A DNA stretch of 64,000 bases from Prevotella sp. AGR2160 (GTDB taxonomy: Bacteria > Bacteroidota > Bacteroidia > Bacteroidales > Bacteroidaceae): positions 177,705-241,704 of the forward strand of contig NZ_AUJK01000003.1 in the NCBI RefSeq assembly GCF_000424185.1, read 5' to 3'. The position numbers and the translations under genes are program-made. Within the stretch, counting starts at the first letter, position 1; the number at the start of each line of letters is the position of its first letter. The notes under the pieces are model-generated. The model was not told the DNA's origin, did no database searches, and saw only the letters and a program-made list of their open reading frames with translations. Below are positions 18,158-27,211 of the stretch, piece by piece.

Positions 18158-19090
18158 TTAATACTCCCAGGGATCGCGACGGATGGGCGCAATCTCCACG
18201 CCTTCGATGGACTGAATCTGGGAGGGACGGAAATGACGGTCACCGACGATGACGACATCCTGCTGACGAACAGCCGTGAAACGGCGGCAGGCCTGTTCGT
18301 CCATATTGCCGTTGCAGGTGTATTGGTAGTCGTCGATGTAGATCTCCTCACCACGGCGGGCACCACGAATCGTGAGACGGACCCATCCGTAGAAAACCCT
18401 CGGGAAATGGACATAGAGGGCCGTATCCCTCTCTTCGACGCTTTCGGGATCGAAGACCTTGACGAGCTTCATGTTCTCGTCCGTCATGGAGGCAGCTTGA
18501 AGCGGGAAGGACGTGCGGTCCTGGGAATAGGAGCAACGGGACCAGCCACGCACCGGCGTTATCTGCCCCTTCCACAGCGGATCATAGTTTTTCGCATCCC
18601 ACGCCTCGTAATCGGGATCAGAAGGATCAACAGAGCCCCATGCGGGCTTACAGAGCCACGAATCGTCCGTGGTGTGGGCAAATGCCCGTCCGTCGGCATA
18701 ACGGCCATATACGGTCACGGAGAGTTGCTTATCGGAGAATCTTCCGGCGATGGGTGAGTACCACACGGCGACGGTGTTGCTGTCGTTCCGCAGAAGGGCG
18801 GAAAGATCGAACACTTGTTCGCGGAGAATGGAGTCATCGGGAGTAACGGAGGGGAGGAGGACATCACGGCTGAGGCGGTGCTCGTTGAAGTTCACCTGAT
18901 AACGGCCCGTGGAACAGATGGCGAGTTTAGCCCATCGGATGCGTCGTGTCGGCAGCCAGGTCTTCTTAAACAGCCATTGCGAACTGCTGTCGGCCTCCTG
19001 GGCACAGATCCACCGCTGCCCGAACTCCTGGGCGTGGACAGTAGTTACCAGTAGGATGAACGTGAATATTATCCCGAATAGTCTTGACAT
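18158..19090 (-). CDS. secreted protein resembling the N-terminal domains of alpha-L-rhamnosidases
   Basis: This 310-residue protein has a signal peptide (residues 1-20, ending VHAQ). The segment WAKLAICSTGRYQVNFNEHRLSRD, then LLPSVTPDD, then FDLSALLRNDSNTVAVWY, follows the pattern of the N-terminal beta-sandwich of family GH78 rhamnosidases (a residue pattern of sugar-binding jelly-roll folds). The GH78 catalytic barrel is absent: the chain ends at about the point where it would begin. It may be a stand-alone carbohydrate-binding protein or the residue of a larger enzyme. No downstream frame continues it. The family assignment is moderate because it rests on pattern recognition only. Confidence 0.55.
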   Translation of the reverse strand: MSRLFGIIFTFILLVTTVHAQEFGQRWICAQEADSSSQWLFKKTWLPTRRIRWAKLAICSTGRYQVNFNEHRLSRDVLLPSVTPDDSILREQVFDLSALLRNDSNTVAVWYSPIAGRFSDKQLSVTVYGRYADGRAFAHTTDDSWLCKPAWGSVDPSDPDYEAWDAKNYDPLWKGQITPVRGWSRCSYSQDRTSFPLQAASMTDENMKLVKVFDPESVEERDTALYVHFPRVFYGWVRLTIRGARRGEEIYIDDYQYTCNGNMDEQACRRFTAVRQQDVVIVGDRHFRPSQIQSIEGVEIAPIRRDPWEY

Positions 19091-19108
19091 TTGTTTTTTT
19101 TAGAAAGG

Positions 19109-19237
19109 ATCCAATTGCAGGGGCCGTCCCTTGTGGCGGCCCGATGCCGGTACGGCATTCTTAACAGGGCATCATTTGTCGTTCGATTCGGCGTTCCGCC
19201 GACGGGCCGCCACAAGGGATGGCCCCTGCAATTGGAT
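19109..19237. repeat. inverted-repeat element family B, copy 2
   Basis: Arms of 33 bases (19109-19141 and 19205-19237, one mismatch) contain the 27-base family arm. The core runs gatgccggtacggcatt, then a unique spacer, then gattcggcgttccgccgac. A partial arm-like sequence (gacggccacaagggccac) lies at 19252-19269, next to the gyrB stop. Confidence 0.9.
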
Positions 19238-19274
19238 TGATTCCCGGTTAGGACGGCCACAAGGGCCACGCCCC

Positions 19275-21245
19275 TTATGCGTCGATTTTTGCGTAGGTAG
19301 CGTTCTTCTCGATAAACTCACGGCGGGGCTCGACATCATCGCCCATGAGCATGGAGAAGACCTCGTCGGCATCGGCGGCATTCTCGATTGTCACCTGTTT
19401 GAGTAGACGCGTCTGCGGATCCATAGTCGTCTCCCATAGCTGCTCGGGATTCATCTCACCAAGACCTTTGTAACGCTGCGTATGGATATTCTTATCCTCT
19501 ACGCCATTGCCATACTTGTCGAGGAAGGCCTGGCGCTGCTGGTCGGTATAGCAGTACTCGCTGACCTTGTTCTTGTAGGAGCACTTATACAACGGCGGCG
19601 TGGCGATATACAGATGTCCCTCTTCGATGACCTTCGGCATGAAACGGTAGAAGAGCGTCATGATCAGCGTGTCGATGTGGGAACCATCGACATCGGCATC
19701 GGTCATGATGATGATCTTGTCGTAACGGAGCTTGTCGATATTGGCCTCACGGTCGTCCTCACCGTCAACACCGAAGCGGACGCCGATGCTCTGGATGATG
19801 TTCATCACCGATTCAGCCTCGAAGACACGGTGCCACTGTACCTTCTCCACGTTCAGGATCTTACCACGCAGCGGGAGGATAGCCTGGGTGTAACGGTCAC
19901 GGCCCTGCTTGGCGGAGCCACCTGCGGAATCACCCTCGACGAGGAAGATCTCACAGTTCTTCGGGTCCTTATTGGAACAGTCGGCGAGCTTACCGGGCAG
20001 ACCGCCACCACTCATCACGCTCTTGCGCTGCACGCTCTCACGCGCCTTGCGGGCGGCGATACGTGCCGTGGCGGCGAGGATGACCTTCTCGCAGATCTTA
20101 TGGGCCTCGTCGGGATGCTCCTCGAGATAATTCGTCAGGGCCTCACCGACGGCCTGCTGGACAGCACCGGCGACCTCACTGTTGCCGAGCTTCGTCTTCG
20201 TCTGACCCTCAAACTGCGGCTCTGCCACCTTGATGGAGATGACGGCCGTCAGACCCTCACGGAAGTCCTCACCGGCAATCTCGATCTTGTTCTTCTCGAT
20301 CTGCTTGGAGATCTGCGGATCGTTGTCGGCATAATTCTTCAACACACGCGTCAGGGCAATGCGGAAACCCGTGACATGGGTACCACCCTCGATGGTGTTG
20401 ATATTGTTGACGTAGGAATGGAGATTCTCACTGTAGTCAGTGTTGTACATGATGGCGACCTCGATGGGCACGCCCTGCTTCTCCGTCTTCAGATAGATGA
20501 CATCGTCGAAGAGATGCGTACGATGGCGGTCGACATAGCGTACGAACTCCTTCAGACCATCCTTGGCATGGAAGACCTGCTGGCGCGTGTGGCCCTCCTC
20601 ATCGGGACGCATGTCAGTGAGCGTGATCTTCACGCCGGCATTCAGATAAGCCAGCTCACGCATACGGGAGGCGACGATATCCCATTTGAATGTCGTCGTG
20701 GTGAAGATGGAGCCGTCGGGCCAGAACTGCTGGCGCGTACCACGCTTCTCCGTCGTGCCGACGACCTTCACGGGATACAGGGGCTTGCCCTTGGCATACT
20801 CCTGCTGATAGATCTTGCCGTCACGGAACACCTGACTCTTCATGTGGGTCGACAGAGCGTTGACACAGCTCACGCCGACGCCGTGGAGGCCACCGGAGAC
20901 CTTATAGGAGCCCTTGTCGAACTTACCACCGGCATGGAGGACAGTCATCACGACCTCCAGGGCACTCTTGTGGAGCTTCGGGTGCTCATCGACAGGGATA
21001 CCACGGCCGTCATCCTCTACGGTGACGCTGCCGTCGGCATTGATGGTTACTTCGATATTATGACAGAAGCCTGCCATGGCTTCATCAATGGAGTTGTCAA
21101 CGGTCTCGTTGATCAGATGGTGCAAGCCCTTCTCGCTGATGTCACCAATGTACATAGCAGGGCGTTTGCGGACAGCCTCCAAGCCCTCAAGGACCTGGAT
21201 ATTATCCGCAGAATAATGATTCTCAGTGTTCTGAATATCTGCCAT
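19275..21245 (-). CDS. gyrB: DNA gyrase subunit B
   Basis: This is the ATPase subunit of the A2B2 gyrase that introduces negative supercoils. It has 656 residues, starting MADIQNTENHYSADNIQVLE. The GHKL ATPase fold is shown by NETVDNSIDEAMAG and DDGRGIPVD plus GGLHGVGVSCVNAL. The Toprim metal site is shown by EGDSAGGSAKQGRD and DADVDGSHIDTL. The C-terminal gyrase-B block QRYKGLGEMNPEQLWETTMDP is intact. The open frame could start 31 residues earlier, but that extension is rich in I, F and R, and covers the promoter. gyrA is not in the window. The gene has its own -7 box and follows rnhB by about 100 bases. Confidence 0.98.
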   Translation of the reverse strand: MADIQNTENHYSADNIQVLEGLEAVRKRPAMYIGDISEKGLHHLINETVDNSIDEAMAGFCHNIEVTINADGSVTVEDDGRGIPVDEHPKLHKSALEVVMTVLHAGGKFDKGSYKVSGGLHGVGVSCVNALSTHMKSQVFRDGKIYQQEYAKGKPLYPVKVVGTTEKRGTRQQFWPDGSIFTTTTFKWDIVASRMRELAYLNAGVKITLTDMRPDEEGHTRQQVFHAKDGLKEFVRYVDRHRTHLFDDVIYLKTEKQGVPIEVAIMYNTDYSENLHSYVNNINTIEGGTHVTGFRIALTRVLKNYADNDPQISKQIEKNKIEIAGEDFREGLTAVISIKVAEPQFEGQTKTKLGNSEVAGAVQQAVGEALTNYLEEHPDEAHKICEKVILAATARIAARKARESVQRKSVMSGGGLPGKLADCSNKDPKNCEIFLVEGDSAGGSAKQGRDRYTQAILPLRGKILNVEKVQWHRVFEAESVMNIIQSIGVRFGVDGEDDREANIDKLRYDKIIIMTDADVDGSHIDTLIMTLFYRFMPKVIEEGHLYIATPPLYKCSYKNKVSEYCYTDQQRQAFLDKYGNGVEDKNIHTQRYKGLGEMNPEQLWETTMDPQTRLLKQVTIENAADADEVFSMLMGDDVEPRREFIEKNATYAKIDA

Positions 21246-21268
21246 TTGTTTTTTCGTAATATATGCTG

Positions 21269-21276
21269 CAAAGTTA
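21269..21276 (-). promoter_or_regulatory. -7 box of gyrB
   Basis: TAACTTTG on the minus strand lies 24 bases before the gyrB start. No exact -33 TTTG is at the right distance. Confidence 0.6.
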
Positions 21277-21344
21277 CGAAAAATTCTTGACATACGGAAA
21301 GAAAAAATGACAAAAATCCGTATGTCCTCCAACGGCAAGAAAAA

Positions 21345-22022
21345 TTAAAAATCCAACGACAATTCACCTCCGGAAAGGTTGAAACTCTTCCGATGATAAG
21401 GGGAGATGCCATGGAGGCGGATACCCTCACGGTGCTTCCTCGTAGGATAGCCTTTATTGCTTTGCCAGTCATAATAAGGATATTCCTCGGCAAGGCGGTC
21501 CATATAGTCATCACGGTAGGTCTTGGCCAGGATACTCGCCGCGGCAATATTCTGAAAACGGGCATCGCCATGGACCATACAAGTGTAGGGCAACGGCTCC
21601 TTCGCACGCTCCCCGGAAACGGTGACTACCCCACCCTCCTTGGTCGTCTCGTGCGCTCCCCCTTCCTTCAAAGGGAAATAAGGATCAAAACGGTTCCCGT
21701 CGATGAGCAGGGTCTCGGGGCGAACCCACAGCTGGTCCAGGGCACGGTGCATGGCGAGGAAAGAGGCATGGAGGATATTGATGCGGTCAATCTCCTCAGG
21801 CGTGACGATGCCTATGGCCCAGGCCACGGCATCCCGCTCGATCGTCTCCCTCAGGACATAGCGTTTCCTGGCCGTGAGTTTCTTACTGTCGTTAAGGTCG
21901 GGATTGTCATAGTCGGGCGGCAGGATGACGGCAGCAGCATACACGCTCCCCGCCAGACACCCGCGTCCCGCCTCATCACAGCCGGCCTCAACGACATCTT
22001 TCCGATAACAATTCTCCAACAT
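21345..22022 (-). CDS. rnhB: ribonuclease HII, with an internal insertion
   Basis: RNase HII cuts RNA in RNA-DNA hybrids, including single ribonucleotides in DNA. It has 225 residues. The catalytic carboxylates are in [10 protein letters not shown] (D16, E17), with the later motif LLIDGN (Asp108), and KTYRDDYM is intact. From memory, Bacteroides homologues are about 200 residues; the excess sits at residues 117-144, between RFDPYF and [11 protein letters not shown], as a charged, low-complexity loop. This is probably a surface loop that leaves catalysis intact. The start at 22022 was chosen as the first methionine in the family context; the longer frame upstream overlaps sufS. Confidence 0.95.
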   Translation of the reverse strand: MLENCYRKDVVEAGCDEAGRGCLAGSVYAAAVILPPDYDNPDLNDSKKLTARKRYVLRETIERDAVAWAIGIVTPEEIDRINILHASFLAMHRALDQLWVRPETLLIDGNRFDPYFPLKEGGAHETTKEGGVVTVSGERAKEPLPYTCMVHGDARFQNIAAASILAKTYRDDYMDRLAEEYPYYDWQSNKGYPTRKHREGIRLHGISPYHRKSFNLSGGELSLDF

Positions 22023-22045
22023 TTTATTTGCCCTACGGTGGATCT

Positions 22046-23260
22046 TTAAAACATCTTTGAAACTCTCTTCACCCCTGCCACCAACGCGTCGATCTCTTCC
22101 TTCGTGTTGTATAAGGCAAAGGAAGCGCGGACGGTGCCGAGGATGCCGAGGCGGTCCATCAACGGCTGGGCACAATGGTGACCGGTACGTACGGCGATGC
22201 CAAGGCGGTCGAGGAGCGTGCCCATGTCCATGTGGTGAATATTCCCGACATTGAAGCTCACGACGGCGTCATGATGCTCTTTCGGACCGTAGATCTTCAT
22301 GCCATCGATCTGCGAGAGCTGTTCCATGGCATAACGCGTCAGCTCCCGCTCATGAGCCTCGATCTGCTCCAGTCCGAGCTTATTCATATAGTCGATAGCC
22401 ACAGCAAGGCCATGACTGGCGATATAGTCGGGTGTGCCGGCCTCAAACTTCAAAGGCGGGCGCTCAAAGGTGGTATGTTCGAAACTGACATGGTCGATCA
22501 TCTCACCACCACCCTGGTACGGGGGCAGTTTGTCGAGCCAGTCCTCCTTACCGTAGAGAATACCGATGCCCGTGGGACCATACATCTTATGTCCACTGAA
22601 GACAAAGAAGTCGCAGTCCATATCCTGTACGTCAACCTTGAAATGCGGCGCACTCTGCGCACCGTCGACGAGGCACGGCACGCCATGCTCATGGGCGATA
22701 CGCACGATCTCCTTCACGGGATTGATGGTACCGAGGACATTGCTCACCTGGGTGGCACAGACGATCTTTGTCTTCTCCGTGAAGAGTTGCTGATAAGCCT
22801 CAAGATCGAGGACGCCGTCATCACTCATCGGGATGACCTTCAGCACAATCCCCTTACGGCGGGCCTGCAACTGCCACGGCACGATATCACTATGATGCTC
22901 CATGACGGTGACGATGACCTCATCGCCCTCCTTCATGAAGTCCTCAGCGAAGGAGGAGGCCACGAGGTTGATACCCTCCGTAGTACCACGCGTGAAGACG
23001 ATTTCCGTGGTCTTGGCGGCATGGATGAACTGGCGGACGGTCTCCCGGGCCTGCTCATGGAGCTCCGTGGCCTGCTGACTCATCCAGTGGACACCACGGT
23101 GCACGTTGGCATTGACGTTGAGATATTCCTCCCGCATGGCATCAAGGACACACAACGGCTTCTGCGTCGTCGCCGCATTGTCGAGATACACCAGTGGCTT
23201 GTCGTAGACATTCCGCGACAAGATCGGGAAGTCGTTTCTGATATCGTTGATATTATACAT
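22046..23260 (-). CDS. sufS: SufS-type cysteine desulfurase
   Basis: This PLP enzyme removes sulfur from cysteine and passes it to the Suf Fe-S scaffold. It has 404 residues. The PLP lysine is in [16 protein letters not shown], and the active-site cysteine is in [17 protein letters not shown], followed by the family ending [17 protein letters not shown]. Both mark a group II (SufS) enzyme. The start codon is nine bases past the sufD stop, so the genes are translationally close; an in-frame start three residues earlier is possible. No sufE or sufU is seen, so how sulfur is handed over is unclear. Confidence 0.97.
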   Translation of the reverse strand: MYNINDIRNDFPILSRNVYDKPLVYLDNAATTQKPLCVLDAMREEYLNVNANVHRGVHWMSQQATELHEQARETVRQFIHAAKTTEIVFTRGTTEGINLVASSFAEDFMKEGDEVIVTVMEHHSDIVPWQLQARRKGIVLKVIPMSDDGVLDLEAYQQLFTEKTKIVCATQVSNVLGTINPVKEIVRIAHEHGVPCLVDGAQSAPHFKVDVQDMDCDFFVFSGHKMYGPTGIGILYGKEDWLDKLPPYQGGGEMIDHVSFEHTTFERPPLKFEAGTPDYIASHGLAVAIDYMNKLGLEQIEAHERELTRYAMEQLSQIDGMKIYGPKEHHDAVVSFNVGNIHHMDMGTLLDRLGIAVRTGHHCAQPLMDRLGILGTVRASFALYNTKEEIDALVAGVKRVSKMF

Positions 23261-23269
23261 AATCACCAA

Positions 23270-24613
23270 TTATTTACACAGATTGCAACCCTCGCACTTG
23301 TTCAGCTCACCACGGAACCGCTTCTCCACGAGGTAATGGAGGCGCTCACGGAGGGGCTCGAGGTCCATTTTGTCGATGACCTCATCGATGAAGGCAAACT
23401 CGAGGAGGAGCTTCGCCTCTTGCTCACTGACACCACGCTGTTCCATATAGAACAGGGCAGCATCGTCGAGCTGACCGACGGTAGAGCCATGGGAACATTT
23501 CACGTCGTCGGCATAGATCTCCAGCATCGGCTGGGTATACATCCGTGCCTGCTTCGTGGATACGAGGTTCTTATTCGTCTCCTGTGAGGTCGTCTTCTCC
23601 GCGCCATGGCGTACGAGAACCTTACCGGCGAAGGCACCGACGGCAGCATCGTTGACGACATATTTATAGAGCTCATTACTCGTGCAGTGACCCACCTGAT
23701 GGTCGATGAGCGTGTTGTTGTCAACATGCTGGTGCTTGTCAGCGATGACACAGCCATTGCAATAGCACTCTGCTCCCTCACCCCTGAAGACGAGGTTGAG
23801 CATATTACGGGTCACGCCGTTATGGAGGGTGATGACATTATGCGTCACATGACTGTTGGCCTGCTGGTCGATATAGACATTGCTGACACGCGTATTCTTC
23901 TCATGCGTCTCCTCCAGACAGTTCAGTTCGAGATGGGCATTCTCACCGACAAAGGCCTCAATGACCTGGGTGGTGAGGAACTTCCGGTCGTCAGCGGCAT
24001 GATCACAGAAGAGGAAGTTGGCCTGGGCTCCCTCATCGAGGACGATGAGGACCCGGCGGTTGACCATCAGGTCGACATCGGCACGGAGGATATTGATGAC
24101 CTGGATACAACGGTCTACCTTCACGTTCTTCGGCACATAAACGAGGAGGCCATCCTCGGCGAGCATCGTGTTCAGCGCCGTCACGGCATCTTCGTCGCTC
24201 TTGGCGATCTTCGCGTAATAACGGCTGACGAACTCCGGGTCACGCTCGGCAACGGCGCGGAGGCTGTCGACGATGACACCCTCGGGGAGCTTCGTCTGCG
24301 GCAATGCCTTCGTGTAGAATGCGTCATTAACGATGAAATAGAGTGACGTACTCAGATTGGGCACATCACAACGGAAAGCCTCATAGGGATCGACAGGAAT
24401 GTCTAAGCGGTTGACATTCACACCGTAATCGGGGGCGAAGAGCTCCGCCATATCCGTATATTTGTACCGCTCGACCTTACGGGAGGGGAAGCCCTGACGC
24501 CGGAAAGCCTCGAAGGCGGCATCACGCACGACATTCAGCGGTGCCGCGGAGTGGGCCTTCAGCGCTTCCTGCTGGTCCTGGTAGAGATCGATATATTGTT
24601 TTTCTGAAGTCAT
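23270..24613 (-). CDS. sufD: Fe-S cluster assembly protein SufD
   Basis: This is a subunit of the SufBC2D scaffold. It has 447 residues, starting MTSEKQYIDLYQDQQEAL. The long right-handed beta-helix and the C-terminal block CSHGSTVGQLDDAALFYMEQRGVSEQEAKLL are intact. The last residues, LNKCEGCNLCK, carry three cysteines, which may be an extra metal-binding tail. It lies between sufC and sufS in the same orientation, and repeat B3 separates it from sufC. The start at 24613 was preferred over a three-residue-longer form. Confidence 0.95.
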   Translation of the reverse strand: MTSEKQYIDLYQDQQEALKAHSAAPLNVVRDAAFEAFRRQGFPSRKVERYKYTDMAELFAPDYGVNVNRLDIPVDPYEAFRCDVPNLSTSLYFIVNDAFYTKALPQTKLPEGVIVDSLRAVAERDPEFVSRYYAKIAKSDEDAVTALNTMLAEDGLLVYVPKNVKVDRCIQVINILRADVDLMVNRRVLIVLDEGAQANFLFCDHAADDRKFLTTQVIEAFVGENAHLELNCLEETHEKNTRVSNVYIDQQANSHVTHNVITLHNGVTRNMLNLVFRGEGAECYCNGCVIADKHQHVDNNTLIDHQVGHCTSNELYKYVVNDAAVGAFAGKVLVRHGAEKTTSQETNKNLVSTKQARMYTQPMLEIYADDVKCSHGSTVGQLDDAALFYMEQRGVSEQEAKLLLEFAFIDEVIDKMDLEPLRERLHYLVEKRFRGELNKCEGCNLCK

Positions 24614-24650
24614 AACAATCACTATTTAATTTGATTCATCATTGATCCAT

Positions 24651-24759
24651 TTGCAGGGGCCGTCCCTTGTGGCGGCCCGATGCCGGTACGGCATTCAAAA
24701 TATTCCCGCTTTGATTCGGCGTTCCGCCGACGGGCCGCCACAAGGGACGGCCCCTGCAA
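24651..24759. repeat. inverted-repeat element family B, copy 3, inside the suf cluster
   Basis: Perfect 27-base arms (24651-24677 and 24733-24759) begin ttgcaggggccgtcccttgt. The core has the same order as copy 2. It lies between the sufC stop and the sufD start, so a single suf transcript would contain it. Confidence 0.92.
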
Positions 24760-24766
24760 GAGGATC

Positions 24767-25519
24767 CTATCCGTCAACCTCTTCCTTGATCCAGTCGTAA
24801 CCTCGTTTCTCGATCTCCTTGGCGAGCTCGGGACCGGCGGTCTTGACGATACGGCCCTTGTAGAGGACGTGTACCACATTGGGCTTGATCATATCGAGGA
24901 GGCGCTCGTAATGGGTGATGACGATGATGGACTTCTCAGGAGTGAAGAGTTTGTTGACACCCTCAGCGACGATACGCATGGCATCGACATCGAGACCGGA
25001 GTCGGTCTCATCGAGAATGGACAGCTTCGGCTCGAGCATAGCCATCTGGAAGATCTCGTTACGCTTCTTCTCACCACCGGAGAAGCCTTCGTTGACGCTA
25101 CGACGGGAGAGTTTCGGATCGAGTTCGACGATCTCACGTTTCTCACGCATGAGTTTCATAAACTCACCGGCCGTCAGTGGCTTCTCACCATTATACTCGC
25201 GCTTGGCATTGACGGCAGCCTTCATGAAATTCGTCATGGAGACACCGGGGATCTCTACGGGATACTGGAATGAGAGGAAGAGGCCCTCACGGGCGCGGTC
25301 CTCGGGCTTCATTGCCAGCAGATCCTTGCCGTTGAAGATGGCGGAGCCCTCGGTGACGGTATACAGGGGGTTACCCGTAAGGACAGCGGAGAGCGTAGAC
25401 TTGCCTGATCCGTTAGGACCCATGATGGCGTGAATCTCTCCGTCCTTGACGGTGAGATTGATTCCTTTCAATATTTCTTTGCCAGCAATGGTGGCATGGA
25501 GATTTTTGACTTCAAGCAT
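24767..25519 (-). CDS. sufC: Fe-S cluster assembly ATPase SufC
   Basis: This is the ABC-type ATPase of the SufBC2D complex. It has 250 residues. Walker A is GPNGSGKST (about 34-42), the signature is FSGGEKKRNE, and Walker B is LSILDETDSGLDVDA, which has the Glu/Asp arrangement of SufC. It lies between sufB and sufD, all on the minus strand. The 93-base gap to sufB contains short direct repeats. Full catalytic motifs and standard length make the call secure. Confidence 0.98.
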   Translation of the reverse strand: MLEVKNLHATIAGKEILKGINLTVKDGEIHAIMGPNGSGKSTLSAVLTGNPLYTVTEGSAIFNGKDLLAMKPEDRAREGLFLSFQYPVEIPGVSMTNFMKAAVNAKREYNGEKPLTAGEFMKLMREKREIVELDPKLSRRSVNEGFSGGEKKRNEIFQMAMLEPKLSILDETDSGLDVDAMRIVAEGVNKLFTPEKSIIVITHYERLLDMIKPNVVHVLYKGRIVKTAGPELAKEIEKRGYDWIKEEVDG

Positions 25520-25534
25520 TTTTCTTATCGTTTT

Positions 25535-25611
25535 TATAGCGCGCTATAGATTGGTATAGATCGCTATAGTTGTGGTTCTATTGGGAGCTATTGGTTCTAT
25601 CGGGAGCTATA
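25535..25611. repeat. short tandem and palindromic repeats between sufB and sufC
   Basis: A perfect palindrome tatagcgcgctata (25535-25548) is followed by two 19-base direct repeats, ggttctattgggagctatt at 25574-25592 and ggttctatcgggagctata at 25593-25611. The motif CTAT recurs throughout. Confidence 0.75.
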
Positions 25612-25612
25612 T

Positions 25613-27058
25613 CTATCCTACCGTTCCCTCGAGGCTGACGCTGAGGAGCTTCTGGGCCTCGACGGCGAACTCCATGGGGAGCTTGTTGAGGACCTCCTTG
25701 GCATAACCGTTGACAATCAGTCCGACGGCATCCTCCATGGGGATACCACGCTGGTTACAATAGAAGAGCTGATCCTCACTGATCTTCGACGTCGTCGCCT
25801 CATGTTCCACAACGGCGGTGTCGTTATGGATATCCATATACGGGAAGGTATGAGCGCCACAGTTGCTGCCGAGGAGCAGGGAGTCACAAGAGCTGTAGTT
25901 GCGGGCATTGTCGGCATTGGCGGTGGCACGGACGAGGCCACGGTAACTATTCTCGCTGTGGCCGGCAGAGATACCCTTGGAGATAATCGTACTCTTCGTA
26001 TTCTTTCCCATATGGATCATCTTCGTACCCGTGTCAGCCTCCTGGTAGTTATTCGTCACGGCAACACTGTAGAACTCTGCCTGGGAGTTGTCGCCACGGA
26101 GCACGCAGGAAGGATATTTCCACGTGATGGCGGAACCCGTCTCCACCTGAGTCCAGGAGAGCTTGGAGTTGACGCCCCGGCAGTCGCCGCGCTTCGTCAC
26201 AAGGTTCAACACACCACCTTTGCCATGTTCGTCACCGGGATACCAGTTCTGTACGGTAGAGTATTTCACCTCCGCGTTGTTCAGTACGACGATCTCCACA
26301 ACAGCGGCATGGAGCTGGTTCTCATCACGCATCGGCGCCGTACAGCCCTCGAGATAAGAGACATAAGAGTCATCATCGGCGATGATCAGTGTACGCTCAA
26401 ACTGACCCGTGTTACGGGCATTGATGCGGAAATAACTGCTGAGCTCCATCGGACAGCGCACGCCTTTCGGGATATAGACGAAGGAGCCGTCGCTGAAGAC
26501 AGCACTGTTGAGTGCCGCACTGAAGTTATCCCTGTAGGGTACAACAGAGCCGAGATACTGACGGACGAGGTCGGGATGGTTCTTCACAGCCTCACCGATG
26601 GAAGAGAAGATAATACCCTTCTCGGCGAGCTGCTTCTTAAAGGTCGTCTTCACGGATACAGAGTCCATGATGGCATCGACAGCCGTACCGCTGAGGGCCA
26701 GACGCTCCTCCAAGGGGATGCCGAGCTTGTCGAAGGTCTTCTCCAGCTCCGGGTCGATCTCCTTGTTCTGAGGTTTCTTCGCCATCGGGTCAGCATAATA
26801 GGAGATCTCCTGGAAATCGATCTCAGGGACATGGACATGCCCCCAGTGAGGCACCGGCAGCGTCTTCCAGTAACGGTAGGCCTTCAGACGGAAATCGAGG
26901 AGCCAGTCGGGCTCTCCCTTCTTCTGGGAGATGAGCCTGACGACATCCTCGTTGAGTCCCTTCGGAATGACCTCGGTGTGTATGTCTGTGGTGAAGCCGT
27001 ACTCGTATTTCTTCTCGGCGACTTCCCGGACAAATTCGTTTTCTTTCATCTGTGCCAT
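25613..27058 (-). CDS. sufB: Fe-S cluster assembly protein SufB
   Basis: This is the main scaffold subunit on which Suf clusters form. It has 481 residues, starting [21 protein letters not shown]. Family blocks are intact, including [52 protein letters not shown] and the C-terminal [19 protein letters not shown]. It is the first of the four suf genes in transcription order (sufB, C, D, S). A terminator-like hairpin lies 32 bases upstream, and I do not find a clear promoter between that hairpin and the start. Confidence 0.98.
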   Translation of the reverse strand: MAQMKENEFVREVAEKKYEYGFTTDIHTEVIPKGLNEDVVRLISQKKGEPDWLLDFRLKAYRYWKTLPVPHWGHVHVPEIDFQEISYYADPMAKKPQNKEIDPELEKTFDKLGIPLEERLALSGTAVDAIMDSVSVKTTFKKQLAEKGIIFSSIGEAVKNHPDLVRQYLGSVVPYRDNFSAALNSAVFSDGSFVYIPKGVRCPMELSSYFRINARNTGQFERTLIIADDDSYVSYLEGCTAPMRDENQLHAAVVEIVVLNNAEVKYSTVQNWYPGDEHGKGGVLNLVTKRGDCRGVNSKLSWTQVETGSAITWKYPSCVLRGDNSQAEFYSVAVTNNYQEADTGTKMIHMGKNTKSTIISKGISAGHSENSYRGLVRATANADNARNYSSCDSLLLGSNCGAHTFPYMDIHNDTAVVEHEATTSKISEDQLFYCNQRGIPMEDAVGLIVNGYAKEVLNKLPMEFAVEAQKLLSVSLEGTVG

Positions 27059-27089
27059 TTCTGTTTCCTTTCTGTTTCGAAATTGCAGA

Positions 27090-27118
27090 CAAAAAATGTA
27101 CCAGCCCGGGGGCTGGTA
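27090..27118 (-). terminator. intrinsic terminator or attenuator between infB and sufB
   Basis: On the minus strand, taccagccc pairs perfectly with gggctggta around a two-base loop and is followed by ca and then TTTTTT. It ends transcription after infB, or attenuates read-through into suf. Confidence 0.75.
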
Positions 27119-27144
27119 ACATTTGTGATATATTTATTGTGAAA

Positions 27145-27184
27145 CCTTGCGCTTGCAAAGCGCAAGCACCCGACGGCAAGCCAT
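27145..27184. repeat. palindromic repeat family C, copy 3
   Basis: It has the same core as copies 1 and 2 (ccttgcgcttgcaaagcgca) and the tail acggcaagccat. A run of 16 G begins two bases later. Confidence 0.85.
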
Positions 27185-27186
27185 AC

Positions 27187-27202
27187 GGGGGGGGGGGGGG
27201 GG
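27187..27202. repeat. run of 16 G (C on the coding strand)
   Basis: The run sits nine bases after the infB stop, in the infB-sufB gap. It could be a slippage-prone tract, or an assembly error. Confidence 0.85.
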
Positions 27203-27211
27203 TGAGGCTCT

